Origin: Cenococcum geophilum 1.58
Lineage: Eukaryota > Ascomycota > Dothideomycetes > Gloniales > Gloniaceae
NCBI GenBank assembly: GCA_001692895.1
Contig: KV748193.1
Location: 2,108,001 to 2,172,000, forward strand
Direction of reading: 5' to 3'
DNA: 64,000 bases
The first letter of the stretch is position 1; each line of letters starts with the position of its first letter. Below the pieces are notes generated by a model. The model searched no databases. It saw only the letters and a program-made list of their open reading frames with translations, and was not told where the DNA came from. This document shows positions 46,429 through 58,267 of the stretch, one piece after another. Both the position numbers and the translations under genes were made by a program.

Positions 46429-47777
46429 ATGAGGGTCTCGCTTTTCTGCGCCCTTGTTGCGCTCCTACAGTCCCATGCAGCTTTTGGAGCATCCTCCAAC
46501 GACAAGTCGAAGCCTATTAAACCATGCACAATCCGATCCCCTTCAACCGATCGGTTCTTCGACCTCAATCCTATTCATATCTCGTTACCTGAGAGCGGGA
46601 AGAAAGCGCACAAGGATGATAAGACGGATGACTGGCATGCAAAGGGCTATGATTACGGCGCCAACTTCACCATCAACTTCTGCGGGCCAGTAGTTGAGGA
46701 GCTGGATGATGTTGTTGATTTGGAGAAAAGCTTGTGGAGGAATGTTAGTGCGTTCTATGAGATGGATGGCAAGCAGTATTCGATCGGGTATGTGATGGCA
46801 ATAGCTGTGGTTTCTGCAACAGCTTTCCTAAAACTCTTCATCCATTTCAATATCTCAAACATGGTGGAATTTGTCTTCATCAATTCCAGAGCATCTCCAA
46901 AGTACACGACTATTCCTGCTTGAGCAATAACTGATAGCACGAACGTTTCTAGACTACAAAACTCCGAGCCCGTCTTCCGTGGCCGCAAACTTGTTCTAAA
47001 CTACACGGGCGGCTCCCTCTGCTCCTCCGGCCATTCCAAACGCGCCCTTCTGTCCCACGAAGCAAAAGACCTCTCCACTAAGAAGATTATAGACGATGAC
47101 GATGACGATGATGAAGATGATGATGACGATACACCCAAGAAGAAGCCTACAAAAGGCAAGGATGACAAGCGCCGGAAGTCGACCGTCATCTCTCTCCTTT
47201 GCGAGAAAGATCCTTTAGCTCCTAAAGCCTCCGTCGCTTTTGTCGCCGCTAGCGAAGATGAGTGCACCTATTTCTTCGAGGCGAGGACGAGTGCGGCTTG
47301 TGGAGGCATCGAGGTTGAGAGACAAACACTAGGACCTGGAGGTGTTTTTGGGGTGATGTGAGTAGATCGAATTCCTATAGGAATCGTACAATCTCTATAG
47401 GCAATCTACTAATAACAGCAGTGCTTTGATCGCTATATTAGTCTACCTCGTCGGCGGCTGCGTGTACCAGCGTACCGTTATGCACCAGCGTGGATGGCGA
47501 CAACTACCAAACTACTCCATGTGGGCCAGCATTGGAGGTTTCATTATGGTAAGCATTCGGAAGCTAAGTGATGCTTGACCAAAGTCTATACTTACATTGC
47601 TACTAGGATATGTTCATCATCATCACTTCCTCCTGCTCCCGCTGCATCCCCTCCTTCCGCAACCGAGGCTACAGTCGCGTCTCACTCGGCGACGACAACG
47701 GCCGCGGCCGAGGTCGCGGACGCAACGACGATGAGAATAGGTTGATCGACCAATTAGACGAGGAATGGGAAGATTAA
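46429..47777 (+). CDS. ATG27: Autophagy-related protein 27 (type I membrane protein)
   Basis: Four exons: 46429-46787, 46953-47357, 47422-47548, 47607-47777 (353 residues). Atg27 is a single-pass membrane protein that cycles between Golgi, endosome and vacuole and helps Atg9 traffic in autophagy. I start at MRVSLFCALVALLQS, whose hydrophobic stretch is a signal peptide (about 1-20); the frame is open upstream but that sequence is less convincing. The lumenal part has paired cysteines (KPCTI, NFCGP, LLCEKD, ECTYFFE, AACGG) as in the MRH-like fold. A membrane span follows at about 255-272 (IALIAILVYLVGGCVYQ), then the conserved QRGWRQLPNYSMWA and a tail with RGYSRVSLGDDN and ENRLIDQLDEEWED. An odd run of about 13 acidic residues near 166-180 interrupts the lumenal domain. 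Confidence 0.9.
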
Positions 47778-49519
47778 GGATACCCACTAGAGCGGTCTTT
47801 CGTTTTAAGGTTTGGCGTTAAGGGCATCTGGGATCTGGGATTGCGTTATGCGTATGTAGAAAGAAAGGGCGCTATGGAATGGCGTTGTGAACAAGAAGAC
47901 CTCGCGTTATGTATTCAAGATGCCTGGATGTTGAATATATGTTATTCATCTAAATTGTTATTGGGGATAATGCAAAGTGAGTGAAATTAACTTACGTATA
48001 ACAAATACGGGCCCGACGTTGCTTAAAACAGGTACTATAAGTTGGCGCCCATTAAGTATTGTCCCCCAAACTGTTTGGATAGTTTGACGCTAATATCTAG
48101 TTCTGTATTTCTCATCTCAGACATCTTGTCGTACGCTAATATTTACACCCTCAAATTGCTAGTGCTACAGTCACTATTCAGACCTGACACTCTGTTCTCC
48201 GCTTAGCCGTCACCTCAGTGCTAAACTCGGTCCTGTTTTAAACCTCCAATTTTACCGGCTAGCCATGCCTTGCTTATATCTTGAGCTCTTTAATACATCA
48301 GCATTAGGGATCTACACAGCCTGTAATATCTCACCATAATGCTTGTATATTTAGTAAGTTACTCGAAAAAGCAAACTAAAAACTTGGTTCTGACTTCTCT
48401 CCGAGTTGTAAGCCGTTTTGTGGCCAGACCCTCGGCGCTAACAATTTACAGGGAAGTTGTGACACCTCACTACTAACCCGCCCGATAATCAGCCTTACAC
48501 ATTAGGGTATGGCAGCAGTTCCTTTGCTACCTTTTCCGCATCTTCAGTCTTGATTCTGAGCAGGAACGCCTTGGCGAGTACAATCTACCACTATCCCAGA
48601 GGCATCAGAATGTCATGGCCCAAATTTGGACCGCCCAAGGAACTGAGCTGGAGGACCTGGGCGGCCGGATCGACCATGGCAAATCTAATTAGTGCTGCAG
48701 AGCCCGGATGTGCAATCTGACAGAACTACCGAGCTTGTATTTGACATTTCCATCTCCTTTATCATAAACGACGACTTTGGCGCATTTCATGGCTCGTTCC
48801 GACTTGTTGCTGAGCAAAAGGTGATTTTCCCATACAAAAGTACGGCAAGCCAAACGTAGCGCGGCCCAACGNCATGGATCCACCCTCTGCAGCGCTACCT
48901 TGTAGCTAGGGGTCGTCAGACGTGCTGTCTCGATGTTTAAAAGTGTTGCAGGCCCTCTGGTCCCGTTCTACGAACGAATGCAGTAGATTCGTTTGAATTT
49001 CCCATACCAAAAATACCAAGCTGCACGAACCTATGAGTGGATTCATTTGCCCTTCCGATGCTTCAATACCCATAAAACTCGGATAAGTTGAGGCCAGATA
49101 GCGGCAAGTCAAAACAGCTTTTAGAATCCAGGTATTGTAGTTCCCTTGTTGAAAGTTACTTGTACTTAAGGACTTGACTAAGATATGCTAGGATTAGAAG
49201 AAACTGCCGCTGCGGCTTCAGTGACTTAGGTAAGGTAAGCTGCCGCAATAATCAAATTGCCCTTGAAGTAACCGCCTATATTTGTGTGCTCGACTAAATA
49301 CCTTCCTGATCTTCCTCTTCGCCATCTTGGACTTCCTCCACTTCACAAGGAAGCACAGTGGAGATTCTAACCCTCCAAGTCTTACTCCTCTTTCGGATGT
49401 TGTTACCAATCATATTCGATTCTTTTCCTAAGGACCAACTTTTCAGGAGGGTGCCGCTTATATTCAATCCTAATGTTGTCTAAGTGAGTTTTACTTAACG
49501 CCACGAGCTGTAAGGATAC
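47778..49519. other. Intergenic, 1.7 kb, no supported gene
   Basis: It begins with the ATG27 3' region. From 48.0 to 49.5 kb open frames are under 70 codons, overlap, and carry no motif. One N lies at 48872. It could hold decayed sequence, but nothing can be named. Confidence 0.4.
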
Positions 49520-50818
49520 TTACAGATCTCGCCCAGATAACTTCAGGTCTCGTCCAGATAACCCAAGGACTTGGGACAGCATGTTGTCGAACCGCGGTCC
49601 AGCTTCCGCATGTTTCTCCTGGACGGCAAAGTACACCTGGCGTGCTAGTTGCGAGTAATCGGGTACGATGGCAGTATTTGAGCTTGCCATACTGACTAAC
49701 GCAAAGACTTTGTCCCGAACATCCGTACACTGCCAATCGCGGAATATTTCGATGAGCATTCGTAGACTCGGTGTGGGGGTCAGTAGATGTCGCCAATGTG
49801 CGCGCTGCCAGACCATGACCATTGCAGAGCTCTGGAGCACTTCAATGGCAAACTCATGGTGCGCAAACCAATGCGTATCTTCAAGGGTCTTCAAGGTCAG
49901 GTAAAGGTTCTCAATGATGCCCCACTTAAGGCTCTTCGCCTCACACCAAACAGTAATCTTCTCGGCATGAACGGTTTCCTGGATGATCCACATTCGTCTC
50001 CAGTATGGCCGCTCACATAGATGACAGGGCTCTTCCATCCTCTCTGGCCCAAATAGCGTGGAATCCAGGGCCTCTGGGCCTGAGCTTCCGGGTTCCCTTC
50101 TTTGCGATATAGTCCATTGCGAGATCACTGTTGTCAGCCTCCCAGCCAAGCCAGATGTAGACCTCGCTAGCCCTGACATAAATCTGCTTCATCAGATTAA
50201 CCTGGTGGTTGCGCTCGTGGACATTCGACTGACTGATACAGATAGCATCGATCCAAAATAGTTTAGGTTCAGAGATTGTTGAGCTCAGCTGGCGAATGAA
50301 CTCCCATAGATTCTTTCGGACATCGATCGTACCACCGCCACCAACTGCAATTTGCCGAAAGTCTGTCGGTCTCCCCAAGTGTACGAGAGGGCAGTGTATG
50401 CTAGGCATGCTGTCAGCTCAACGCAGCGGAAGGAACCCTGAATGTTGGCTGCTTCTATTCTAGGATACAACTCAAACAGGCGAATTCGTTGCCTTGAAAA
50501 GTCTAATTCCAGATAATGCAGTCTAGATCCTGTTGCTGTTGTGCTGGAATGAAGGACACACTGCTTTGTGGGATTTGAGGCAGTTAGGGTTAGCTGGGTA
50601 ACCCGGGCCGCCAATTTTTGGTCGTGGCTTTCCCTTTTAGCAGGCCATTTTGGATGTCCCATAGCGCTCAAAACCAAGAGATTGAGTGTCTGAAATCTTT
50701 GCATTGCCTCCTTGCTAATTTCCGGACAGGATCCGCACACTAATTCTTGGCAGTAACTTCCCTGTCCGAATCTTTTGATCAGCGGCGGCTCAGCAGGTAG
50801 TAAAAGAAGCCAAGACAC
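49520..50818 (-). pseudogene. HET-domain (heterokaryon incompatibility) gene, frameshifted and truncated
   Basis: On the minus strand three overlapping frames carry successive HET-domain blocks. They are AYTALSYTWGD at about 50.37-50.4 kb, then (after a one-base frame change at TWGD/PTDFRQI) VRKNLWEFIRQL and LFWIDAICISQSNVHERNHQ with VYIWLGWEAD at 50.15-50.3 kb, and, after a second change near 50.03 kb, ERPYWRRMWIIQETVHAEK. HET proteins trigger cell death when incompatible fungal strains fuse. The frame then runs to a tail with a short tandem LSGRDL repeat and stops at 49520, shorter than usual (family members are often 600 or more residues). The two frame changes cannot be explained by convincing introns, so I call it a pseudogene. 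Its 5' end lies inside the inverted duplication at 50.71-51.73 kb. Confidence 0.75.
49527..49570. repeat. 21-bp tandem duplication at the HET pseudogene 3' end
   Basis: Two adjacent copies of a 21-bp unit (GATCTCGCCCAGATAACTTC and GGTCTCGTCCAGATAACCC-like) encode the doubled LSGRDL tail. Confidence 0.65.
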
Positions 50819-51730
50819 TAATCGGGGCCTATTTTAGCTTTCCCGTTATCTATTTTTACTCTTTCTTGTGCTTTGCGCGTCTCTCTCTACGCGTCTCCCT
50901 TTTTATATAGGAGAGGCACGGGCGAGGCACGGGCAGTAGAGGCACGAGTAGAGGCACGAGTAGACGAGCAGTAGAGGCACGAGTAGAGGCACGAGTAGAC
51001 GAGCAGTAGGGGCACAGGTAGAGGCACGAGTAGAGACACGACGAGTAGAGGTGCGAGCAGAGCCACGAGCAGAGCGTAGAGGTAGAAAGGGGTATCTAGA
51101 GAGGGAATATTAAAAGCTAAGCCTTAATTTACCCCTATAGATCAACTGCGCACTATTCATCTAGACCCCCCCCCCCCCCCCCCCCACCCCCCCCCGACCC
51201 ACTTTCCCACCAAGACTGCCCCCCTTCTCTCTTTACTCGTCCCTCTGCTCGTCTCTCTGCTCGTAGTTCTATTCGTGGCTCTACTCTTAGCTCTACTCGT
51301 GGCTCTAGTTACTATGTCTCTGCTCGTGGCTCTACTCGCGCCTCTGCTCGTGCCTCTGCCCACGTCTCTACCCATGTCTCTTTGCGTCTCCTTGTGCGTT
51401 TCTTTGCACGTCTTATGGGGGGTTAGGTAGAAAGGTATAGACGCATAGACGCAGACATAAAGACGTAAAGATGCAGAGATATAAAGGCGTGGAGACGCGG
51501 GGGCATGGAGACGCAGGGAGAGGCGTAGAGGCGTAGGGAGAGGCGTAGAGGTATAAAGGCGCAGAGGTGCCTCTAGGGGTGACCGTGCGAAATTAAGCTA
51601 CGACTCTAAGAAATAAGCTCTAAGCCACTAATTTTGCACCGGCGGAATAGAACTTAGCAAAAGATTCGGACAGTAAAGTTACTGCCAAGAGTTACCTTCC
51701 GGATCCTGACCGGCTAATTTCCTCGAACTT
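50710..51730. repeat. Imperfect inverted duplication with 12-bp minisatellites around a poly-C centre
   Basis: The outer arms, about 75 bp each (50710-50785 and 51653-51730), are inverted copies. Both contain CTTGGCAGTAACTT and CTGTCCGAATCTTTTG on one strand and read KRFGQ-SYCQEL when translated outward. Inside, 12-bp units GGCACGAGTAGA fill about 50920-51080, and their reverse complement (TCTACTCGTGGC family) fills about 51230-51390. Near the centre 51166-51185 is a run of 20 C, then A, then 9 C. A second array of AGACGCA/AGGCGTAG-like units lies at 51425-51570 and mirrors the ACGCGTCTCC segment at about 50890. The left arm overlaps the first codons of the HET pseudogene. Confidence 0.75.
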
Positions 51731-53648
51731 TCGGCAAGAGTGCAAGACGTCACCGGAAGCTTGCCGGTATGAGATCGAGGATGGCCTCCTGGCAGGTAAC
51801 AACCCGCCGTACTGCAAGGACTCCAAGATTGATGAGGTGGAACATATTCCTCTGGTAGCGATAGTGATGGCGCCGTGCGCCGTATCAATTTAGGGGCACA
51901 TATCAAACCAGGGCCCAGGCCTCTGCACTGAGGACATGGCCAGCCGTGGGTGGCATAGATGTGCTTCGAAACACGCTTCACCCCGCACTCTTCCTAAGAT
52001 TCGTCATCCTCGTCACAGAAACGTTGCACTTCACTCCATCTGATGTGACCGCAGATCAGGGTTGCACATAATCAACGCAATCGTAATCAGACCGTAGATT
52101 TGATTCTTTAAAATCGCCGCATCTGATTCTGATTGATTATATTGATTATATTGATTATACACTGATTTCCTGATTAGGTAGGTAGGTGTAAATACAGGTA
52201 GATGGTGATTGAAAGGGAACTCTAGATAACATACACGGTGACGCGTGGGCGCGTATATACAAGGGGCAGACGCCCTCCCTGCTAGTCTGTTTTCAAAATA
52301 AGTGAGCCCTTGCAAAATGGTTGAGCTGTATTATTCTGCTAGCATACTCGCAGGGAGGGCGTCTGCCCCGTACATGTTACTCCCTTGTATTACCTTTTTT
52401 TTAGGGGGGCCCGCACAGACGTTTCTTATATATAAAACAGCAGGCTCGTTAGTGCCGACTATATAGTAGGAAAATTAATAAATAACTTTCTTAGCACTAA
52501 AGCTTTATTATTATATTCCTACCTGTTCTTAACCGGCGATTATATTGATTATAAACATGCAATCATAACCAAAAGATTGATTTTGATTTTGATTATGATT
52601 AATCAGATTATATAGTAATCATAACTTATATAACTAATAGAATAGTTATATGCATCCTTGCTTAGCGACACGGCTATCTGCACGTAAAAGTTTCAATGAC
52701 GCACGAGGGATGACGTTTTTCTGTAGTGTCTTTCAGAAAGTAAGAAGAGATTTGCTGTTGGTATCGCCCTTTGAGTTCGTAGCTTGTCTAGAGCCTTGAA
52801 TACCTAGCTAACCATTGTGTTAAAACCCTGGCATGCCCGTAGCCTAATACTCTAGTAGACTCCGAGATCATGTTTGGTGATTATTTATAGATGAACTGTG
52901 AAACTTGATGTCAACCGAGTAACTGTTGAACCCCACCCAATAAATTTACACTTGCAAAGCGCCACCCACATCTGGTTCCTTGATGTCCAAGCTAAGTATC
53001 GTCTCGACGATGTTCAAAAATCAGAAAATCCAATAAACAATGTCAGAAGATGTGAGTGTAGAGAAGTAAGAACCAGTGTCCATTTAAAGTACTGAAGATT
53101 ATTGTGTGGCACCTCCAGGCATGTTTATGGGATAGATGCTGTTTTCCATCGGGGAAGGACTAACATGCAATTGCGTGGTGCTGTCGTCCATAGTGGTTAC
53201 GACGATCGAAGATTTGATTTGTGTGGAGCGGACCGCGAAAGGTGAATAATGAATGGCGAATGACGAATATCAATGGCGTGAAGGAAAAGGTAGATGAAGA
53301 GGGGTAATTCAGTTCGTATGCTTAGAAGGGACCTCACGAAAAGCTTGAAAATGCTGATTAGCGGGTAGGCTTTTACTCCGTCACATAACGGTCCAAAATA
53401 GAGTGCAGTGATATAGTCCTAAATATTAATTAAGATTTGTGCCGGCTCAGAAGACAGGGAAGAATGGAAGAAGTGGCCAAGATAAGGGTCTGGGCGTCGT
53501 AATTCCCACTAGACTCAAACTAGAAAGCAATCCTGATCTAGCTTTGAATGCCTGTAGGATGTCGAGGGTAGTTGGCTGATAAATGGTGAGCTTTGTTGGA
53601 TGAAACCTCGGGGTTGGATAGCGAAACGTGCAGCGGTTGGGGGGATTA
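51731..53648. other. Accessory intergenic with small inverted repeats, no intact gene
   Basis: The minus strand at 51679-51981 has a 100-codon open frame with KRVSKHIYATHGWPCPQC, faintly like the fungal zinc-finger pattern of a basic helix followed by CxxC, but it overlaps the inverted duplication and I do not call it a gene. Repeats of GATTATATTGATTATA occur at about 52133-52160 and 52543-52558. The 52.38-52.65 kb part is AT-rich insert-like. 53.1-53.6 kb is ordinary intergenic, presumably the 3' region of PFF1. Confidence 0.4.
52263..52369. repeat. Perfect 20-bp inverted repeat pair
   Basis: GGGGCAGACGCCCTCCCTGC at 52263-52282 is exactly complementary to 52350-52369, with 67 bp between them. 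Nearby TACAAGG/CCTTGTA pairs extend it. It could be the ends of a tiny inverted-repeat element or a stable stem. Confidence 0.7.
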
Positions 53649-56600
53649 TTAAATAGAGAACTTTTTGGACCCTTCCACGAGGCCATCGGCAAGTTTTGTC
53701 AGAATGGACCAGACCGGCATGTAGTGTCGAAGCTCTTCAAGAGCTGGAATTCCTCCGTTATCGTTCGCATCAGACCACAAGCAGACGACCTTTCCGGTTA
53801 ATTTGGCGTTCTTATATCCTTCCCACTTGACATGAACATCCCATGCTCTATTCCATTCGCGATGCCAAAGTCTGACTTCCTTTGAGCCATTAGCCCCAAC
53901 AGTCTTGAATCGAGGGTCTGAGCTAGCGCCATCGACCTCGAGGTAATTAATTGGTGTGTCGAAAAGAATACGACAGGCGCGTGTATTTTGACCGACTACA
54001 TGAAATCTAGCCTCGTTTGCATCTTTGACTCTGGTAACATTGTAGTCCAGCCAAGTTTCGATATACGTTCGATTTCGCATATCTCTGACGGGAGAAGGGA
54101 CGACGTGAGCAGGGAGACCTGGCCAGGAACACAATGAGAGCTCTTTGCGAGTTTTGATGTTCGGGGTTGTACAGTTGATGAATTGGCCCGCGGCGCTTGG
54201 AATTTCCGCAATGATTTTACGCACGTAGATATCGACGCCGCCAAGTGAAACTGTGTTCAGGCCAGTATCGCACTCAATGTGTTGATTGAAATAAACCTTT
54301 AGGCGATGATCTCTTGAAAAAGGGAAAGCGGTAAGATTGTATATGACCATCCCGACGCACACGAGGAATAGAAATGTTGGTATATGGTATGTAAATCGAT
54401 GGAGGAAAGGGCCCAGTGGGGCTAGAATCAGAGCTGCTAGGATGGCGATGGCTAAATATACTACCAATGCTGGGCTGCCATCCGCAGGCGTCTGATACAA
54501 GGCTGAGGTCGCGAGGAGTCCGATTTGTCCAAGTAATATGACGATCATGGGTGCTAGAAGTAGGAATTGGATTATCCAAAGCGAACTTGGGAGCTTGCCA
54601 CTCCATTCTTGTTCGCCATTGTACGGAGTTCCAAAGTCTTTTGCTGACGGTCTGTCTTCATGATCAGTCTCTTCGCTCGCCGAATGTCGCCTTCCCCCGT
54701 ATCTGGCAAAACTTTGTCGATCACCACGAAGCAAAGATGTGGTTTCAGTCGCATCATCCTCATTAATCGGTCTCTCATCCGAGTGACTACCAGTTGTACC
54801 TGTCAGTGGTCTACTGGCCGTATCCGAAGCTTGGTGGCTTGAATCATCTGTGCCGAATTGATAGACATAAGCGCTCTTCTTTGGTAAGAAGAGCATCTCA
54901 ATATATGAGATGAGCAGAGCAAAAAATATGGCCGCAAAATATACGACCATGAAGTAGCCGCCCGCAATGTCATAATGACGTGCGCTAACAGTGACGCCAA
55001 TAAGGACAACAAAACCGCCGGCAAACATCCATATTAGGGAATAGGCTCGCTGGAGCGCAGAAGGCCTCATAGCGTCCGCTCCATGCAAAATGAACCAGGC
55101 CACAATGAACCAGGCAGCAAGCATCATACTATGCACAAGCCGAATTAGCAAAGATTTTTTTTTTGGAAAATACTCGGAAGTCCTTCAGCTAAAAACTATA
55201 AGTAGCGGAACGAGGAACCTTACCTCCATACAGAAAATGGGCTGCTGTATACAATAAGAGGGTTGACTTTTACCACTAGATATGCTAGGCCTATGACTGC
55301 GGCGGTGGCCGAGACGAATGCAACGGGGAATCTAAAGACACCGCGCCAACCGTTCATCTGGACAGCCTCATCATCGTCTGCGGAGTGTACGTATTGTTTT
55401 GTTGCAAAAAGATACATCTTATCGATTTTGGCTAGGGTCATAGTAAGTGCTATGAGGACGAGAGGAGCGACCACGAGGAGGGTGACGCAGAGAACAAACA
55501 TCGTATGTAGACGAAAGACGACGAAAGCCTCCCCGAGAATGTCGAACCAAACGGCATCTGTCCCTTTCCCGGAATCGACTTTGCCGCTACTCTTGTCTTT
55601 GCTGCGGCCGTCGAACGTCGGACCAGTGTCAGCGGCGAGACCTGAGACTGTCGCTAAAGATGCAGATAGCATATGCCAAAGAGAGTTCGTGGAGGTTTCG
55701 CGGGCTGAGTCTTCGGTGGTATGATATCGAGCTCGGGGTTCCATGAATGCAACGTCAAGCCCCCGAAGGCCAAGCTCGCCGTTGAGTACTACGTAGTCTG
55801 TTTCGCTCCGGATGAGCCTTCTTTTGAACCCGTCGCTGCTTATCACTGTCCCAAAAGGGTGGGTAGCTTTCTTGTAGTATTTAGTAACCTCTGTATCAGT
55901 ACTTCTGAAAAGTGTTGCACGACCACCAGCTCCTGCGCCTTCGAGATTGAGAAACGTGTGCGGAGTCTGCGATATGGGATGACGCATGAAGGCTCTGGCG
56001 CCATTAAGATAATCTTCTTCTCCGTTGTTGATTAAAAGCACAACGCTTTTCTTTGGCCAGTTTTTGCGAGTGGTGAAGTAAGAAAGAAGTTGAAGAACAG
56101 TGACTACGCCTACCCCATCGTCCGTTGCACCAAAGCCTGTACTGACAGAGTCGTAATGGGCGTTAACAAGCACGCCGCCTTCGCTGATTGAGCCCTCCGC
56201 CTTCCGAATACCCCCATACGGAATGCCAAAGGCGCTCCCGTCGTCTTCAGAGCCGCGAATGACAATAATGATGTTAGTACCTTCGAAATACACACTGGCA
56301 TTTGCAGCCGTCTCAGAAAACGTGACATTGGAGATCATGTCATCGATCAGAAGAACTGGAGCCGGAGTCGTAGCATTCCAAGACGGCTGGTTAGATGGAA
56401 CAATCTTGTCGTGCGTAGTGGCATATTGAACTCCATTAGAATGAAGGATGTTTTTGACTCGCGCTAAAAGGTACTTTCGTACGTCATCGTTGGCATGGCT
56501 GTTGTACGGGTGGAATTCGTTGGTGATATGAAGCAAATCACCCCAGGCTTCGGTCAGGTTTACTCCTTGAGGAGGGGATGAGGGTGGAGGAGGGACTGTA

Positions 56601-56704
56601 AGATGAATAATGAGGAGAGAAGCGAACAAAGCTGTATAAGTAAGGGTGGTCACGATTACGACCGGGAGTGGCGTGAAAGCCAGTGGGTTTCCAAAACGAG
56701 CCAT
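53649..56704 (-). CDS. PFF1: Vacuolar membrane protease Pff1 (M28 family metalloprotease)
   Basis: Two exons on the minus strand, 56704-55224 and 55128-53649, joined over a 95-bp GTAAGG...ATAG intron to give VWSMMLAAWF (986 residues, normal for Pff1). The start MARFGNPLAFTPLPVV is chosen as the family's usual N-terminus; the frame is open 46 codons further upstream. Order: an N-terminal membrane span (about 14-36), then the lumenal M28 zinc peptidase with AHYDSVSTGFGATDDG (H183, D195), NNGEEDYLNGA (E229/E230), LEGAG (E255) and YHTTEDS (H328). A multi-span membrane region split by a disordered loop follows, and then a C-terminal lumenal domain with several N-glycosylation sites. All expected zinc and catalytic residues are present. 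Pff1 is a vacuolar membrane M28 peptidase whose natural substrates are poorly known. Confidence 0.95.
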
Positions 56705-57706
56705 CTCCAGCTTCCGCTCCGTACCAAAAGGTGCCCAAAGGGCGTAGAAACGAGCGAACTCAATGAACAAGCGAGAATGCTGCAAAGAATCTCGAGTAGA
56801 GCTTGAGGTTGGTTGGACGATGTCTGCTGCGGGGAAAAGCAAATCATTAGCTCTAGATCTTCACACCGCCTTCGACAAAGTTCTTCCGATGCATCGTGTA
56901 TGCAGCTGCTCTTTCGAGGGTGTTTTACTTGGTGAGAGCCCCTGGTTTTTGACGGGCTGATTTTCGTCTTCTAGAACGAGTATATTATCCTTAATATCTG
57001 CGAAGTTCAAAGACTTGTCGGTTTTATCATCTGATTTCGCTGTTTGGGAACTGTCGAAATATATAGATAAGCGTCATGTACATCTAAACAACTCCACCAA
57101 GGACGGGACAGCTCCCCCAAAACAACAGACAAAGCGCCAATGTGTCATTAGGGAGTGTCTATTTGAAAGTTCTCTCCTTTCTCTCGCTGGACTGGCTTTG
57201 CATAAAATCTGTGACAACGCTGGTTTTCTTCAGAAATTCTCTCGATGTTGTGGGTGGTTGCATTCCCTAGGACGTATTACGTTAGTGTGGCCTTCTGGTT
57301 ATTCCGTTTTGCCCTGATCATATACTGATGTTTGTTACTTGTAGGCATAACTCTGCCTGAAAGCTAAGCACTCGGCGACCCTTTCCTCTCCAACCATTCC
57401 CAAGTCCTTATACCACCGAAGACCGAACAGACCGGAAGTGATAAGCAAGCCACCAATTCCGTACCTCTCAAATCGTTACGGCGCCTCATAGTTGTCTAGC
57501 AGCTCAATACTGAACAACCTTAGGGTTTCTTAAGATCTATCACAAGAGATCTTGGATGGTTGTGATCGGCAGTGGATTCAGTCACGGTCACTGAAAAATA
57601 CCTACGTAACACATTCTGCAATGGCTGCATCTGGGGTCTGGTGGATATAAGGTAATTTGCTTGTTGCTTTCACAAGCTATAACTTCTGTCGATCACGACT
57701 CCAGGC
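56705..57706. other. Intergenic: divergent promoter region of PFF1 and the methyltransferase-like gene
   Basis: About 1 kb between two divergent starts. Short open frames (up to 100 codons) overlap and lack motifs. No specific regulatory site is recognised. Confidence 0.45.
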
Positions 57707-58267
57707 ATGGACACCAATTCCAAAATTGACGGGGAATGGCAAGCCAAACGTTCAAAACTACCAACCCTTGACGAACTTCCCAAACACTTTCCTGGTTGCT
57801 GTATGAGCCTCTCCAACTTGATCCTAAGTCAGATCACACAAATACTGCCTCGCAGACCGAAGTTCATCCTCTCGGTTGGTTGCGGCAGCGGCCTCTTCGA
57901 AGCCCTAATGTTGCAGTATAACCCAGTCCTAATTATTGAAGGCGTTGAGGTTTATTCAGATCCCCCTGTCAACAAGTATCTTCCAGTCTCGAAGTTGACT
58001 GTAGTCAGAGGTTCTTGGGACCTTACTGGTTTAGCAGCTTGCGCGGCTGCTTGGTTGTTTGTGTATCCTCGCGAGCCGAAATTAGTGGATCGCTATCTTC
58101 AAACTTATGGCCGTAGTAAAGACGTTGAGCTGGTAGTCTGGGTGGGTCCGAGAGCAGACTGGGTTGAGTTTGAGCCCACCTTTCAAAGGTCTGTCTTGAA
58201 TCAGATTGAGATCCAGGCCAATGCGGTGCTAGCTCCATACGAGATGGTCATCATTGCGAGGAAATGA
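57707..58267 (+). CDS. Small SAM-dependent methyltransferase-like protein
   Basis: Single exon, 186 residues from MDTNSKIDGEWQAKR. A Rossmann-type motif I (FILSVGCGSGLFEALML, GCGSG at residues 58-62) is followed at the right distance by an acidic strand end (IEGVEVY), as in class I methyltransferases. Later strands are LFVYPREP, VELVVWVGP and a C-terminal APYEMVIIARK beta-hairpin. It is shorter than most methyltransferases and has no substrate-domain signature, so it may bind SAM without known catalysis, or be a cut-down paralogue. Codon usage looks normal, with no internal stops. The reaction and substrate are unknown. Confidence 0.7.
   Translation: MDTNSKIDGEWQAKRSKLPTLDELPKHFPGCCMSLSNLILSQITQILPRRPKFILSVGCGSGLFEALMLQYNPVLIIEGVEVYSDPPVNKYLPVSKLTVVRGSWDLTGLAACAAAWLFVYPREPKLVDRYLQTYGRSKDVELVVWVGPRADWVEFEPTFQRSVLNQIEIQANAVLAPYEMVIIARK

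Noticed and set aside
51157..51375. Minus-strand ORF with TSRGTSRA repeats and a Gly run
   Set aside because: It is a by-product of the minisatellite and the poly-C run, with no gene-like ends.
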